Part shown: positions 34,100 to 42,780 of the stretch, in pieces
How the letters are laid out: each line of letters begins with the position of its first letter
How positions within the stretch are numbered: the first letter of the stretch is position 1
Origin: Akkermansiaceae bacterium
Lineage (GTDB): Bacteria; Verrucomicrobiota; Verrucomicrobiia; Verrucomicrobiales; Akkermansiaceae
Length of the DNA stretch: 49,267 nt
Assembly: GCA_015061985.1 (NCBI GenBank)
Contig: SUVN01000018.1
Span: 1 to 49,267, forward strand
Reading direction: 5' to 3'
Program-made: the position numbers and the translations under genes
Notes under the pieces: model-generated
Databases searched by the model: none
The model's input: the letters and a program-made list of their open reading frames with translations, nothing else
What the model was told of the DNA's origin: nothing

Positions 34100-37000
34100 A
34101 TGGATTTTTCTACCTTAAAACACCCGGAACAACCGCCGCAGGCCACCTGGCCCACCCGCCTGTGGGGATTGGGGATTGTGCTGCTGGCGCTTGCCTTTGC
34201 AGCAGCACTGCTCACCTACAACAGAGGTGAGATGGGCTGGATTGTCTTTAATCCCGTGGATTCGGAAGCCGCTGCAAAAGTACCCTGCACCAATGTACTG
34301 GGGACTGTCGGTCTCTACATGGCCGGATTCTGGTACTGGCTGTTGGGAGCAGCGGCCGTATACTGCATGCTTCTGCTGAGCATACTGGGCTGCTGCATTC
34401 TTCTGTTCCCGAGCCGTCGATTCGCCGGGCAGGTTGTCGCCACTCTCTGCATGATTCTCTGCGCCTGTGCAGCCCTCTCCATTCAGCCCTATATCCTGCG
34501 GGAATGGGCTGCTAACATCGGTATTGACAGCGTGGGCGGCAAGCTGGGGTATCTGGACGGCAGCTGCGTGGCCGAGCCACTGATGGGACGGGACTGGGCA
34601 TTGACCCTGTTCATCTGTGGGCACGGTCTGGCTCTCATCTATTTTGCACGCATGGGCTTCATCGAGTTCTGCAAGGCATTCTGGGCAGACGTGAACAACA
34701 TTGCGGATCGCATTCGCGCGCGCCGCGAACGCCGCCGCAACAAGATTCAGGAGCTGCAGGACAACTGGCAGCAGCACCGTGATAAGGTCAGGGAGGAAAC
34801 CCAGAACCCCATCTTTAACCATGCGGCACCGGAAGAACCGATGCAGCCCGAAGCCCCCCGCCCCGTTTCGCGGGATTATGCACAACCCATGCCCCGCCGG
34901 GAACAGGCTCCCCAGCGCCCGGTGCGGGAACCGCTGCAGATTCCGCCGCGTCAGGCACCCCTGCCGCCGAGGCAGAACTCCGGTATCGCCCGCAACATCA
35001 CGCGCGAGCAGCGCACGCGGCATCTGGATGAAGAACCGCCAACCGAGCTGGCAGCCGATTTTGACAACCATTTTGTAGCAACCCCGGAAGCACCACGCCG
35101 CCGCCCGGTACCGACAAGCAGCCTGCCCGGCATGCGTGCTGCCGACAAACCCGTGGCATCTCCCGCCACCGAACAGGAGCCTAAACGCGAAGTTCGGACT
35201 CCGCAGCCGGCCCCTCGGCGCCCCCGAGACCACCGCGACACCCCGGCTGCCCGCAGTAACGGGGAGGAGCGCCACAACAACCTGCTGGACCTCATGGGAC
35301 AGGTAGAGGAAGCCATTGAGCTGAGCAACGCCCCCGGTGCCACGGAAGAACAGGAGCGCGAAGCTCTGAACCTGGAGAAAAAATCATCCGGCAGTAAACT
35401 TACCGACCTTTTCCGCCGAGGCAAGCGAGCCGTGACCGGCCGGGATGAACCGGAAGAAACGGACATAACCCCGGCGAAACCCGGCATCAAATTCCCGAAA
35501 TCCCCGGCGAAAGCAGCAACCATCAATAATGTTGACCGCCGCCCGCAGGAAGCGGATTACCCGCTGCCGCCCTACGAGCTGCTGGACTACAAGCCCGTAC
35601 CGGCAGAAGTGACGGAAGCCGCGGCCGAGGAGATGCAGGATATGCAGCAACGTATCATCGATACGCTGGACACCTTCAAGATTGCGGTAACGCCCGGGGA
35701 TATCACCCGCGGCCCCAGTATCACCCGCTATGAGTTCTTCCCCCCGCGCGGGCTGCGCGTGAACCGCATTGCCACGCTCAACAAGGACCTCATGATGTCC
35801 ACCCAGTCCAAATCGGTGAACATTCTGGCCCCCATTCCCGGCAAGGCAACCGTGGGTATTGAGCTGGAAAATGCGCAGAAATCCCCCGTTTATCTGCGCG
35901 AGCTGCTGCAATCGGATGCCTTCAACAATCCGAAGCTGCGCATCCCCGTCGCCCTGGGTAAGGACGTATACGGCAACCCGGTCATCGGTGATTTGGCCGC
36001 CATGCCCCACACCCTCGTTGCGGGTACTACCGGTTCCGGTAAATCCGTCTGCATCAACAGCATGATTCTCTCCATGCTCTACAAGTTCCGCCCGGACGAG
36101 CTGAAGCTCATCCTCGTTGACCCCAAGATGGTGGAAATGCAGCCCTACCGCAAGCTGCCGCATCTGGCCTGCCCCGTGGTGACTGTGGCGGCACGCGTCA
36201 TCGGGGCACTGCGCTGGGCGGTCAACGAGATGGAGCATCGCTACAAACTCTTCAGCCAGGTCGGAGTCCGCAACTTTGAGGACTTCAACAACCGCCCGCC
36301 GGATGAAGTGCAAGAGCCGGAAAAGGAGGAAATCGATGAGAGCTATGTGGACTATGATGCCATCGACCGCATGGAAAGCGAAATTCTGCGTCAGGCGGAT
36401 GAGGGGCGCGAGCTGACAGATGAGGATCAGGATGAGTTTGACTTCGAAGAAGAAGAGCGCATCCCCACCCGCCTGCCCTACGTGGTTATCATCATTGACG
36501 AGTTGGCCGACCTGATGGTGATGGTGAAGGATGATCTGGAAAGCAACATCGCGCGCCTGACCCAGAAAGCCCGTGCCGCCGGTATCCACCTGGTGGCGGC
36601 CACACAGACCCCCCGCGCCAACGTGGTGACGGGGCTCATCAAGGCCAATATCCCCAGCCGCATCGCGTTCCGCGTGGCCAGCCCGCTGGACAGCCGCATC
36701 ATTCTGGACACCACGGGGGCAGAGAACCTGCTGGGCGCAGGTGACTGCCTCTTCCTGCCGCCAGGCGGTATCTCCAAGATGACCCGCGTGCAGGGAGCCT
36801 GGGTATCGGATCGGGAGATTGCCTCCATCATCCAGCACTGTGCCTCCCACGCCAAGCAGAAGTTTGAGCAGGGAGTCACCGCCGAGATGAACAACAGCGA
36901 GGGTGCGGGCGACGGCGGCGGCCGCATCGGCCCCAAGAATCTGAGTGAAGAGGACTCCGAGCTCTATACCCGCTGCGTCAATCTGGTCATCACCTCCCGC

Positions 37001-37150
37001 AAGGCCAGCACCTCCATGTTGCAACGCCATTTCAGCATCGGCTACGGCAAGGCCGCAAAAATCATGGATATGATGGAAGCCAACGGCATCATTGCCCCCT
37101 CGCAGGGCTCTGCCCGCGCTCGAGAGGTGCTGGTTGACCCACCGAATTAA
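34100..37150 (+). CDS. ftsK: DNA translocase FtsK
   Basis: 1016 residues. A septal DNA pump that clears the chromosome terminus during division. The N-terminal ~200 residues hold about four membrane segments, followed by a basic then Pro/Arg-rich linker (about 200-500). The motor has Walker A AGTTGSGKSVCI (near 640) and Walker B VVIIIDELADLMV (near 794), with an unusual acidic insert of about 50 residues between them (EEIDESYVDYDAIDRMESE and following). The C-terminal gamma winged helix (TSMLQRHFSIGYGKAAKIMD) reads KOPS sites in homologues. Strong terminator at 37202. Confidence 0.95.
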   Translation: MDFSTLKHPEQPPQATWPTRLWGLGIVLLALAFAAALLTYNRGEMGWIVFNPVDSEAAAKVPCTNVLGTVGLYMAGFWYWLLGAAAVYCMLLLSILGCCILLFPSRRFAGQVVATLCMILCACAALSIQPYILREWAANIGIDSVGGKLGYLDGSCVAEPLMGRDWALTLFICGHGLALIYFARMGFIEFCKAFWADVNNIADRIRARRERRRNKIQELQDNWQQHRDKVREETQNPIFNHAAPEEPMQPEAPRPVSRDYAQPMPRREQAPQRPVREPLQIPPRQAPLPPRQNSGIARNITREQRTRHLDEEPPTELAADFDNHFVATPEAPRRRPVPTSSLPGMRAADKPVASPATEQEPKREVRTPQPAPRRPRDHRDTPAARSNGEERHNNLLDLMGQVEEAIELSNAPGATEEQEREALNLEKKSSGSKLTDLFRRGKRAVTGRDEPEETDITPAKPGIKFPKSPAKAATINNVDRRPQEADYPLPPYELLDYKPVPAEVTEAAAEEMQDMQQRIIDTLDTFKIAVTPGDITRGPSITRYEFFPPRGLRVNRIATLNKDLMMSTQSKSVNILAPIPGKATVGIELENAQKSPVYLRELLQSDAFNNPKLRIPVALGKDVYGNPVIGDLAAMPHTLVAGTTGSGKSVCINSMILSMLYKFRPDELKLILVDPKMVEMQPYRKLPHLACPVVTVAARVIGALRWAVNEMEHRYKLFSQVGVRNFEDFNNRPPDEVQEPEKEEIDESYVDYDAIDRMESEILRQADEGRELTDEDQDEFDFEEEERIPTRLPYVVIIIDELADLMVMVKDDLESNIARLTQKARAAGIHLVAATQTPRANVVTGLIKANIPSRIAFRVASPLDSRIILDTTGAENLLGAGDCLFLPPGGISKMTRVQGAWVSDREIASIIQHCASHAKQKFEQGVTAEMNNSEGAGDGGGRIGPKNLSEEDSELYTRCVNLVITSRKASTSMLQRHFSIGYGKAAKIMDMMEANGIIAPSQGSARAREVLVDPPN

Positions 37151-37201
37151 CACGCTGGCACTCCCCTGCCCCGCTCCGGAAAGACATGCTTCAACCAAAT
37201 T

Positions 37202-37230
37202 GCCTCCGCAGGTTACCCTGCGGAGGCTTT
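37202..37230 (+). terminator. Terminator of ftsK
   Basis: A perfect 11-bp stem (37202-37212 with 37217-37227), TTAC loop, then TTT. It may also serve the convergent capsid-like gene. Confidence 0.8.
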
Positions 37231-37267
37231 GAGCACAAACTATACTATCACCTCTATATGATTACAA

Positions 37268-38173
37268 TCACTCTGCGCACTGAATCTTGACGAAGGCTTC
37301 CTCCTGCAGACGAGTGGCACCACAGGCGAACTTGGCACGAATCTGGAGGGCTTCATCCAGGTCATCTCTCACGGAGAGCTTCACCTTGAAATCATCCCAG
37401 ATTCCGAACTGAGCACGGCTCTTGACCCAGGCCAGGCAGGAGCGGACTCCACCGACAAGGGGCAGCTGTTCCGTGCGGATGATGCGGAAGCCGAGGAAGG
37501 TATCAATCTTCCCTTCAGCCAGTGCACGCACGGTGTTGTAATCGTAGCTGGTCACCTCCGGCTGCTGCAGCAGGGCGTTAATCTGGCTGCCGGTACAAGC
37601 CAGCACCAGCTCATCGCCATAGGCGCGGCGCTCATCGCTCCAGGCCTCTGCCTTCTGCAGCATCGTCAGAGCGTGGCGCAGCTTACCAACGGTCAGGTTG
37701 CATTCTGCCGCAGTACCGCTGTCCACGTAGTCCGAGGCAATCACCTGAGACTCCGGGAAAGCCACGGGCTGCGTGCCGTTTTCGCCGATGTAGGCGGTGC
37801 CCAGAAAGGCATCCAGCATCACCTTATCCATCGTGCGACCGGCGGCAGAGCGCAGGCTTTCGATAGTCTTGCTGACCGGCACATCGATATTGGCAAGCTT
37901 CTTGGAATCAAATTCATCGAAGCCGATAGCCTTGGTATAGATGTGCGGGAACATGACACGGCGCGTGGTCGGTGCCTCATCCAGCACGGTGGAGCCCATG
38001 CGCCCGGTCTTCTCCGTAAAGGAAAGGAGACCGTACTGGTCAAAGGCAACCATCTTGCCGGAAAGCCCGGTTTCCACGGTGACATACTTATCGAGACGGG
38101 AGGCTTCCTGCTGGAGGTAGGACCCCCACTTCTCGGAATACTTAATCTGGTAGTTCTGTTCTATATCTGCCAT
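37268..38173 (-). CDS. Phage major-capsid-like protein (isolated)
   Basis: 301 residues. It resembles HK97-fold coat proteins of the Phage_capsid_2 type: an N-terminal helix (YSEKWGSYLQQEASRLDKYV), the strand region TTRRVMFPHIYTKAIGFDEFD, RSAAGRTMDKVMLDAFLGTAYIGENG, and the C-terminal IRAKFACGATRLQEEAFVKIQC. No terminase, portal, protease or tail genes are near, so it is not an intact prophage. The gene is full length with host-like base composition. It may be a relic, a satellite part, or a co-opted shell protein similar in idea to encapsulins. Stop at 37268, ATG at 38173. Confidence 0.72.
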   Translation of the reverse strand: MADIEQNYQIKYSEKWGSYLQQEASRLDKYVTVETGLSGKMVAFDQYGLLSFTEKTGRMGSTVLDEAPTTRRVMFPHIYTKAIGFDEFDSKKLANIDVPVSKTIESLRSAAGRTMDKVMLDAFLGTAYIGENGTQPVAFPESQVIASDYVDSGTAAECNLTVGKLRHALTMLQKAEAWSDERRAYGDELVLACTGSQINALLQQPEVTSYDYNTVRALAEGKIDTFLGFRIIRTEQLPLVGGVRSCLAWVKSRAQFGIWDDFKVKLSVRDDLDEALQIRAKFACGATRLQEEAFVKIQCAE

Positions 38174-38450
38174 TTTTTATAAGGGTTGTTGTTTGCGGCA
38201 AAACGGCTGCTGTGGATTTATCCGTGTGAGCATGCACCCGGAGTCCGGCCGCGCGGCTCATGTCGCCGGTTTCGTCACCTGCCACGGTGTCAAAATTAAC
38301 AGCTCCATGTGCTCTCGCCGTATCTATTCAAGCACATTTTCCGCATTTGTCACTCACTTAGCAGACATTTTTATTTCATGCCCACCCGGGAGCTCTGCAC
38401 ATCAATGCATTATAAAGCAAAAAAAACGCCTCCCTTCCTGCATCAAAGCG

Positions 38451-38805
38451 CTACATTATCCTTTCTCGCTCTCCTACCGGTTCGTTTTTCCAATATTCAT
38501 ACGCCTGCTTCACCTGTGGCAGGTTCAGATAGCGCGAGCGCAGCAAATCGGACAACAAAATCCGCACTCATCATCTGTCGCAGAAAATGCAGCATTTCAG
38601 ATAGCTCCGGTCTTTGTGCATCCCAGGCTAACTCTTTTGCCATTTCCGGCATCAATCTTGCTATATAGTTTATATGCCGGAGCAAGCCTTGGATGATATT
38701 CTTTTCCGGTTGATGAGTCCATGGGCAGAGAGGGTCAGCATTCCAAATGCTGATGCAAGTCTTATCTAACGGTTGCCTGTGTTTTTTTGTTACATTGTCA
38801 GCCAT
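38451..38805 (-). pseudogene. Frameshifted hypothetical gene upstream of the capsid-like gene
   Basis: Two overlapping frames on the minus strand make one plausible protein. The first (ATG 38805, open to 38497) gives MADNVTKKHRQPLDKTC... to LHFLRQMMSA. The +1 frame then continues as ILLSDLLRSRYLNLPQVKQA and YEYWKNEPVGERERIM to a stop at 38451-38453. The second segment looks much more protein-like than the tail of the first frame. The shift lies near a GGATTTTG run (about 38565-38575). No family is recognised. A palindrome at 38735-38753 sits inside the first part, so the true start may lie downstream. A T8 run after the stop could mark a weak terminator. The 38174-38450 stretch shows no other gene. 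Confidence 0.45.
38735..38753. repeat. Palindrome of the GCATT-NNN-AATGC family (minus orientation)
   Basis: An 8-bp inverted repeat (38735-38742 with 38746-38753) with loop CCA, the reverse complement of the TGG loop of the copies at 104 and 38915. Confidence 0.6.
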
Positions 38806-38914
38806 ATACAACGATCCGATTGCGCAGACAAGCCTGTTGCAAATGCTTTCTCATCATTCCACCTAAATTTCTGTTATGTATAGATAATAAGTGTGTTATT
38901 AGCTAAATGCAGGG

Positions 38915-38937
38915 CTACAGCATTTGGAATGCTGTAG
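38915..38937. repeat. Palindrome upstream of the sigma-factor gene
   Basis: A perfect 10-bp inverted repeat (38915-38924 with 38928-38937), loop TGG, ending 20 nt before the sigma-factor ATG. It shares the GCATTTGGAATGC core with the copy at 104-132. It could be an operator or autogenous regulatory hairpin, or just a dispersed repeat. Confidence 0.65.
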
Positions 38938-38957
38938 TATTGAGTCTGACGGTGAAT

Positions 38958-39665
38958 ATGAAGGGAATCCACACATCCGGGGTTGGGCGAGACCCAGAGT
39001 TATCAGATAACGAACTGATTAGGCGGTTGCTTTGTGGCGATAAAGTGCTTTTGGGGCAATTTTTGGCTAATGACTGTTTTCCTACTTTCTGTAAATTTGC
39101 GAATGACTATAAGATTTTGAAATTAGAACCACAAGACATACTTAGTCTGGCATGCAAACAGATGCTGGAATCCAATATGAGTTTGGTTCGCTCATACAAT
39201 CCGCAGCGTTGGAGTAAGGCTCAGAAAGAGGGATATCATCAATTCAGCACCGCAATTGTGGAGCGTAAGAATTGTTTCAAAAATTATGTACTGAGTATGG
39301 TTAAACGGCGCTTGGGTAAGTTAGCAGCAAAAGCCTCGATAATGGTGGGCGACGGCAAGCACATAAGATCCCATGACGGCATCTCTTGTATTAACCTTGA
39401 TAACGAAAACATCAAGGCTGCAGCAAAGAACTTGGAGGATTTGCAGGTATCTTTTCAGACAACCGCTTTCGATTTGAATCTGATGCTTACAGCTTTGCCG
39501 GAACAGCAGCGCAACATTGTCGTTATGTACAAATTACAGGGCTATACCGCCAAAGAAATAGGAGATATATTACACATAGATGCATCAATAGTTTATAGCG
39601 AAACTGCAAAGGCTATGCAAAATCTTAAAATAATCGCTAAATCAAAGAATTATGCATGTAGATGA
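38958..39665 (+). CDS. ECF-like sigma-70 family RNA polymerase sigma factor
   Basis: 235 residues from ATG 38958. Residues about 15-110 fit sigma region 2 (DNELIRRLLCGDKVLLGQF, then a helix ending EPQDILSLACKQML); the segment about 85-115 (FKNYVLSMVKRRLGKL) fits the end of that domain. Residues about 170-230 fit sigma region 4 with a helix-turn-helix (LPEQQRNIVVMYKLQGYTAKEIGDILHIDASIVY). Clearly divergent from standard ECF groups. The next gene overlaps by 14 nt and encodes a zinc-type anti-sigma protein, as is usual for ECF pairs. The gene is AT-richer than the housekeeping genes of the window. Confidence 0.78.
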   Translation: MKGIHTSGVGRDPELSDNELIRRLLCGDKVLLGQFLANDCFPTFCKFANDYKILKLEPQDILSLACKQMLESNMSLVRSYNPQRWSKAQKEGYHQFSTAIVERKNCFKNYVLSMVKRRLGKLAAKASIMVGDGKHIRSHDGISCINLDNENIKAAAKNLEDLQVSFQTTAFDLNLMLTALPEQQRNIVVMYKLQGYTAKEIGDILHIDASIVYSETAKAMQNLKIIAKSKNYACR

Positions 39666-40068
39666 CATAGTACTGTTGCGCATAGCATTTCCTAAGGCAG
39701 ACGAACCGGTGGACGAAGCATTGGTGCGCCATGTCATGTGCTGCCGCGAATGTTGGGAGCATGTTCGCCTTATGCGAGAAATAACCAATACACTACCCCA
39801 ACTGAGGGTGGGGCAATTGCCGAAAATCGGGAGCAGATTGCCTACGGATTCGGTAGCGGCCAATCATGATAAGGCAGAATACACAACGCCCGGTTCGAAT
39901 GGGGATGTTTTGCCTTCTGCCGCGATGAATGATACCCCCCCAAGCACAGAAAGTTATTTGGACTCAGATTCTGAAAATTCCTGGAGAATAAACTCTGATG
40001 ATGAAGAGGGCGAGATGTTGCCCAATTTGCCGGAGTTTGCGCATGGAGAATTCGATGAAATAGAATAA
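39652..40068 (+). CDS. Soluble zinc-binding anti-sigma factor-like protein
   Basis: 138 residues, start overlapping the sigma gene by 14 nt. Near the N-terminus it has HVMCCREC, which fits the HX3CX2C motif of zinc-binding anti-sigma (ZAS) domains. There is no membrane segment; the rest is low-complexity and acidic, ending DEEGEMLPNLPEFAHGEFDE. In known pairs the ZAS domain holds the sigma factor inactive and releases it on oxidation or another signal. Here the signal is unknown and the protein should be cytoplasmic. Assignment rests on motif and position. Confidence 0.6.
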   Translation: MHVDDIVLLRIAFPKADEPVDEALVRHVMCCRECWEHVRLMREITNTLPQLRVGQLPKIGSRLPTDSVAANHDKAEYTTPGSNGDVLPSAAMNDTPPSTESYLDSDSENSWRINSDDEEGEMLPNLPEFAHGEFDEIE

Positions 40069-40131
40069 ATTTGACGTAGATTAAGAATTTTCAAAAAAAT
40101 TAAGGCAAACCCGCCCTATTACAGAAAGTAT

Positions 40132-40476
40132 ATGAAACATGATTCAACACATCTTCAGGGGATGGTAAATTCCCAAGGTCAGTATCAGCCCCAAGGCCAC
40201 GGGGTGGAAGTTTATGTAGACTCTAACCGGGATGGCGTTACAGATACAGTCATTCACCATGGTGCGGATGCGCATACGCGCGAGGTGCTTGATACAGATT
40301 ACGACGGAAAGTTCGATATGATTATTGACCACGGTTCTTCATTTGATAGCTCCATAGCCGTGTATCTGGATACGGACGGCGACGGACGAATGGATTTGAT
40401 GCAGGAAGATTCCAACGGTGACGGCGTTTGGGATCGACAGATGTCGGACTCAGACGGCGACGGCATTTTTGAGTAA
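40132..40476 (+). CDS. Small acidic protein with DxDxDG calcium-binding-like repeats (1)
   Basis: 114 residues, no signal peptide. At least five loops of the DxDxDG type follow one another: DSNRDGVTD, DTDYDGKFD, DTDGDGRMD, DSNGDGVWD and DSDGDGIFE. These resemble EF-hand, dockerin or thrombospondin-3 calcium loops, but lack paired helices of a classic EF-hand. It is a paralogue of the next gene. Inferred cytoplasmic calcium-binding protein; could instead be a structural spacer. Confidence 0.65.
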   Translation: MKHDSTHLQGMVNSQGQYQPQGHGVEVYVDSNRDGVTDTVIHHGADAHTREVLDTDYDGKFDMIIDHGSSFDSSIAVYLDTDGDGRMDLMQEDSNGDGVWDRQMSDSDGDGIFE

Positions 40477-40518
40477 TTGACTATTTTCTTAACCTAAAAC
40501 AATTAACATATAACTGAA

Positions 40519-40866
40519 ATGAACACAGAAAATACAAATACGGCAGAAAGCACAGCAGCAGAAATCGAGGATGTTATTGTTGCAGTGAATGGTAATGGTG
40601 AAGTTGAATCCGTGCTGTTGACAGACAGCGATGGAAACAGCGCGCTGCTCATCGATGCGGACAATAACGGGACTTCGGACTTGTTGCTTGAGCGTGAAAC
40701 ACCGGATGGTGACGGTTATATGGCGTATCTGGATCTGGACGAGGACGGTACATTCGATGTTGCGCTGGAAGATGAGGACGGTGACGGAAAGTTCGACTCC
40801 GGGGCATTCGATTCTGACCGGGACGGTGTCTTTGAATCACCCATCAGCGATGATTTTTTAGCCTAA
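40519..40866 (+). CDS. Small acidic protein with DxDxDG calcium-binding-like repeats (2)
   Basis: 115 residues, no signal peptide, paralogue of the preceding gene. Repeats: DADNNGTSD, DLDEDGTFD, DEDGDGKFD, DSDRDGVFE and weaker copies near the N-terminus. Strongly acidic overall. It lies 37 nt before the metalloprotease gene; a calcium-dependent link to the protease or the sigma pair is possible but not shown by sequence. Confidence 0.65.
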   Translation: MNTENTNTAESTAAEIEDVIVAVNGNGEVESVLLTDSDGNSALLIDADNNGTSDLLLERETPDGDGYMAYLDLDEDGTFDVALEDEDGDGKFDSGAFDSDRDGVFESPISDDFLA

Positions 40867-40903
40867 AGACGGAGGCGGCATTTCACTTACTACGAATATT
40901 CTT

Positions 40904-42748
40904 ATGATCAATCATCTAATTCCGGCAAATAGTGTTATTCTTACGAAGCCTATAGCTGACAGGGATTTAATCACCCTTTCTCAGTCCCTGTCCTTTGTAG
41001 ACAACCTGGTGTACGGGCGAGTACTGCTGCGGCAGAAACTGGCCAATCTCGTGCTGGGGCTTGGGGAAAACATTCAGGCTCAATATGATGAAGTCGGCAA
41101 TCTGGTCAATCGGACGTTTGAAAACAGCCTGCTTACGGTGCATGAAACACTGTATGGCCTGTTGTTGCTTACCGGGCATGAAGAAGCAGTACCGCCGCGC
41201 TTCCGCACCCCCCGCTACAAGGTGACGGAAGATTTTATTGCTACGCAGCTGTCCAACGGAATCCTGACATCGGCTGAGCTCTATACCATCTGGGGGATGC
41301 TGCGTTTTGTGGCCGGGGAATACGGCCCCACCTGGCAGAAAGAATTGCGCTCTCAGCTGTCCATTGACGAGCAGTTTGATTCGGTGATATCTGCTGTATT
41401 GGTACAGAAAGCTTCAAACTGGACTTACCGGGTAGAGAATGACCGGGAAGCCGTGTTGACCCTGGAGGCATATGTCACGATTCTGCGGGCAGTTGTGACG
41501 GCTGTGCGTCCTATCCTGAACCGCCGCGTGAAACTCAATGGCCTTTCAGCAGCCTCATTCCAGAACGACATTGACCGCGCACTCGCTCAAAACTTACTTT
41601 CCAAGTTCAATGTGCTGGGATTTTTAACCGGAAAGGTTGTGGATACCTTTGTCCGCTGGCAGGTCATCAATATCAAATCCGGCGGTATCTGCGTCAACGA
41701 ACATTCTCAGCCCGCACTTTATCAGGTAGTAAAAAATGTGTGTGAGGTGCTGTGCATGGAGATTCCGGATGTGTACATATACGACACGGCCGGCGGAGGT
41801 ATCAATGCATATACCACCGGCATAGAAAAACCCATCATCGTGTTGTCCCGCATGGCGGCAAGCGTGTTGGATGAGCATGAGCTGGCCTACATCATTGGGC
41901 ATGAATGCGGCCACATCATCTGCAACCATGTGAAGTATCATATCATCATGGATATCCTCTCCTCCAATCTCTTCCCGGGAGGAGAGCTGGCACAGGTGCT
42001 TGCCCTCGGTCCCTTGTTGAGTGCCTGGCACCGCCGCAGTGAGCTGAGTGCCGACCGCGCCGGACTTCTGGCATGTCAGAATATGGAAGCCGTGAAGCGT
42101 GCCATGCTCAAGATGATGGGGTCTCCCTTCGCGGAATACCAGCGTTTGCGGACATCTACTCTGGTGGGGCAAGCCATGGATTTCCAGAATCTTATGGATG
42201 AGAAGGCACTGGATCGCACCTTCAATCTGTTGCAATCTGCAACGCTGACACATCCCCGTATGGTGTTCCGCTGCACAGAGCTGCTTAACTGGCTCAAAAC
42301 CGGTGATTATCAATTGCTGCTCAATGCCACAGCAGAAGAGCGGGCGGCTATCGCCTCCCGGAATGCCTTGCCGGAGACAACTCGCGCGCAGAATGATGTG
42401 ATTGCCCGCAAGCTGGCAGAGTGGGCAAGTGCATATTCGAAACGCCCCTTCCAGGAACTGCTGAGCGGGGCTCGGACTCTGTTGCTCAGCCAATCATCGA
42501 CAGCTATGGCACCGTTCAATACCATATTCTCGATTCATACGGAAACCGCACAGGATTCTCAGGATCGGAATACCTATATCTGCAGCCTTATCATACGCTT
42601 TGTGGATGCAGCCGGTCCCAAGGAATACTCTACGGAAATCATGTCTCTCAGCTGGTTGGAACTTCCGTCTGAGGCGCAGGAACACTTCATGCGAAACGGT
42701 AGTGATGTGAGTTATCAAAACGACATTTACCGTTATAGCGCAAATTAA
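40904..42748 (+). CDS. M48-family metalloprotease with extra C-terminal module
   Basis: 614 residues. A zinc metalloprotease: HECGH (HEXXH, near residue 333) and the third ligand Glu in ELSADRAGL (near 380), both M48 signatures. The first ~250 residues are helical with no recognised domain. No convincing membrane helix or signal peptide is seen, unlike HtpX, so a cytoplasmic enzyme is likely. The C-terminal ~70 residues contain a beta stretch and SWLELPSEAQ, a module that recurs in two small membrane proteins just downstream. Substrate unknown. Confidence 0.78.
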   Translation: MINHLIPANSVILTKPIADRDLITLSQSLSFVDNLVYGRVLLRQKLANLVLGLGENIQAQYDEVGNLVNRTFENSLLTVHETLYGLLLLTGHEEAVPPRFRTPRYKVTEDFIATQLSNGILTSAELYTIWGMLRFVAGEYGPTWQKELRSQLSIDEQFDSVISAVLVQKASNWTYRVENDREAVLTLEAYVTILRAVVTAVRPILNRRVKLNGLSAASFQNDIDRALAQNLLSKFNVLGFLTGKVVDTFVRWQVINIKSGGICVNEHSQPALYQVVKNVCEVLCMEIPDVYIYDTAGGGINAYTTGIEKPIIVLSRMAASVLDEHELAYIIGHECGHIICNHVKYHIIMDILSSNLFPGGELAQVLALGPLLSAWHRRSELSADRAGLLACQNMEAVKRAMLKMMGSPFAEYQRLRTSTLVGQAMDFQNLMDEKALDRTFNLLQSATLTHPRMVFRCTELLNWLKTGDYQLLLNATAEERAAIASRNALPETTRAQNDVIARKLAEWASAYSKRPFQELLSGARTLLLSQSSTAMAPFNTIFSIHTETAQDSQDRNTYICSLIIRFVDAAGPKEYSTEIMSLSWLELPSEAQEHFMRNGSDVSYQNDIYRYSAN

Positions 42749-42780
42749 TAGACTTATAATATAACACCGAAATACTTCAT

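Noticed and set aside
35384..37198. A 604-codon minus-strand ORF
   Set aside because: Shadow of the conserved ftsK motor; FtsK motifs in the other frame are decisive.
37268..38805. A prophage
   Set aside because: Only one capsid-like gene is present; no integrase, terminase, portal, tail or lysis genes and no attachment-site repeats were seen.
38907..38957. An earlier start (38907) for the sigma-factor gene
   Set aside because: The extra codons run through the palindrome at 38915-38937 and add no sigma-like sequence.
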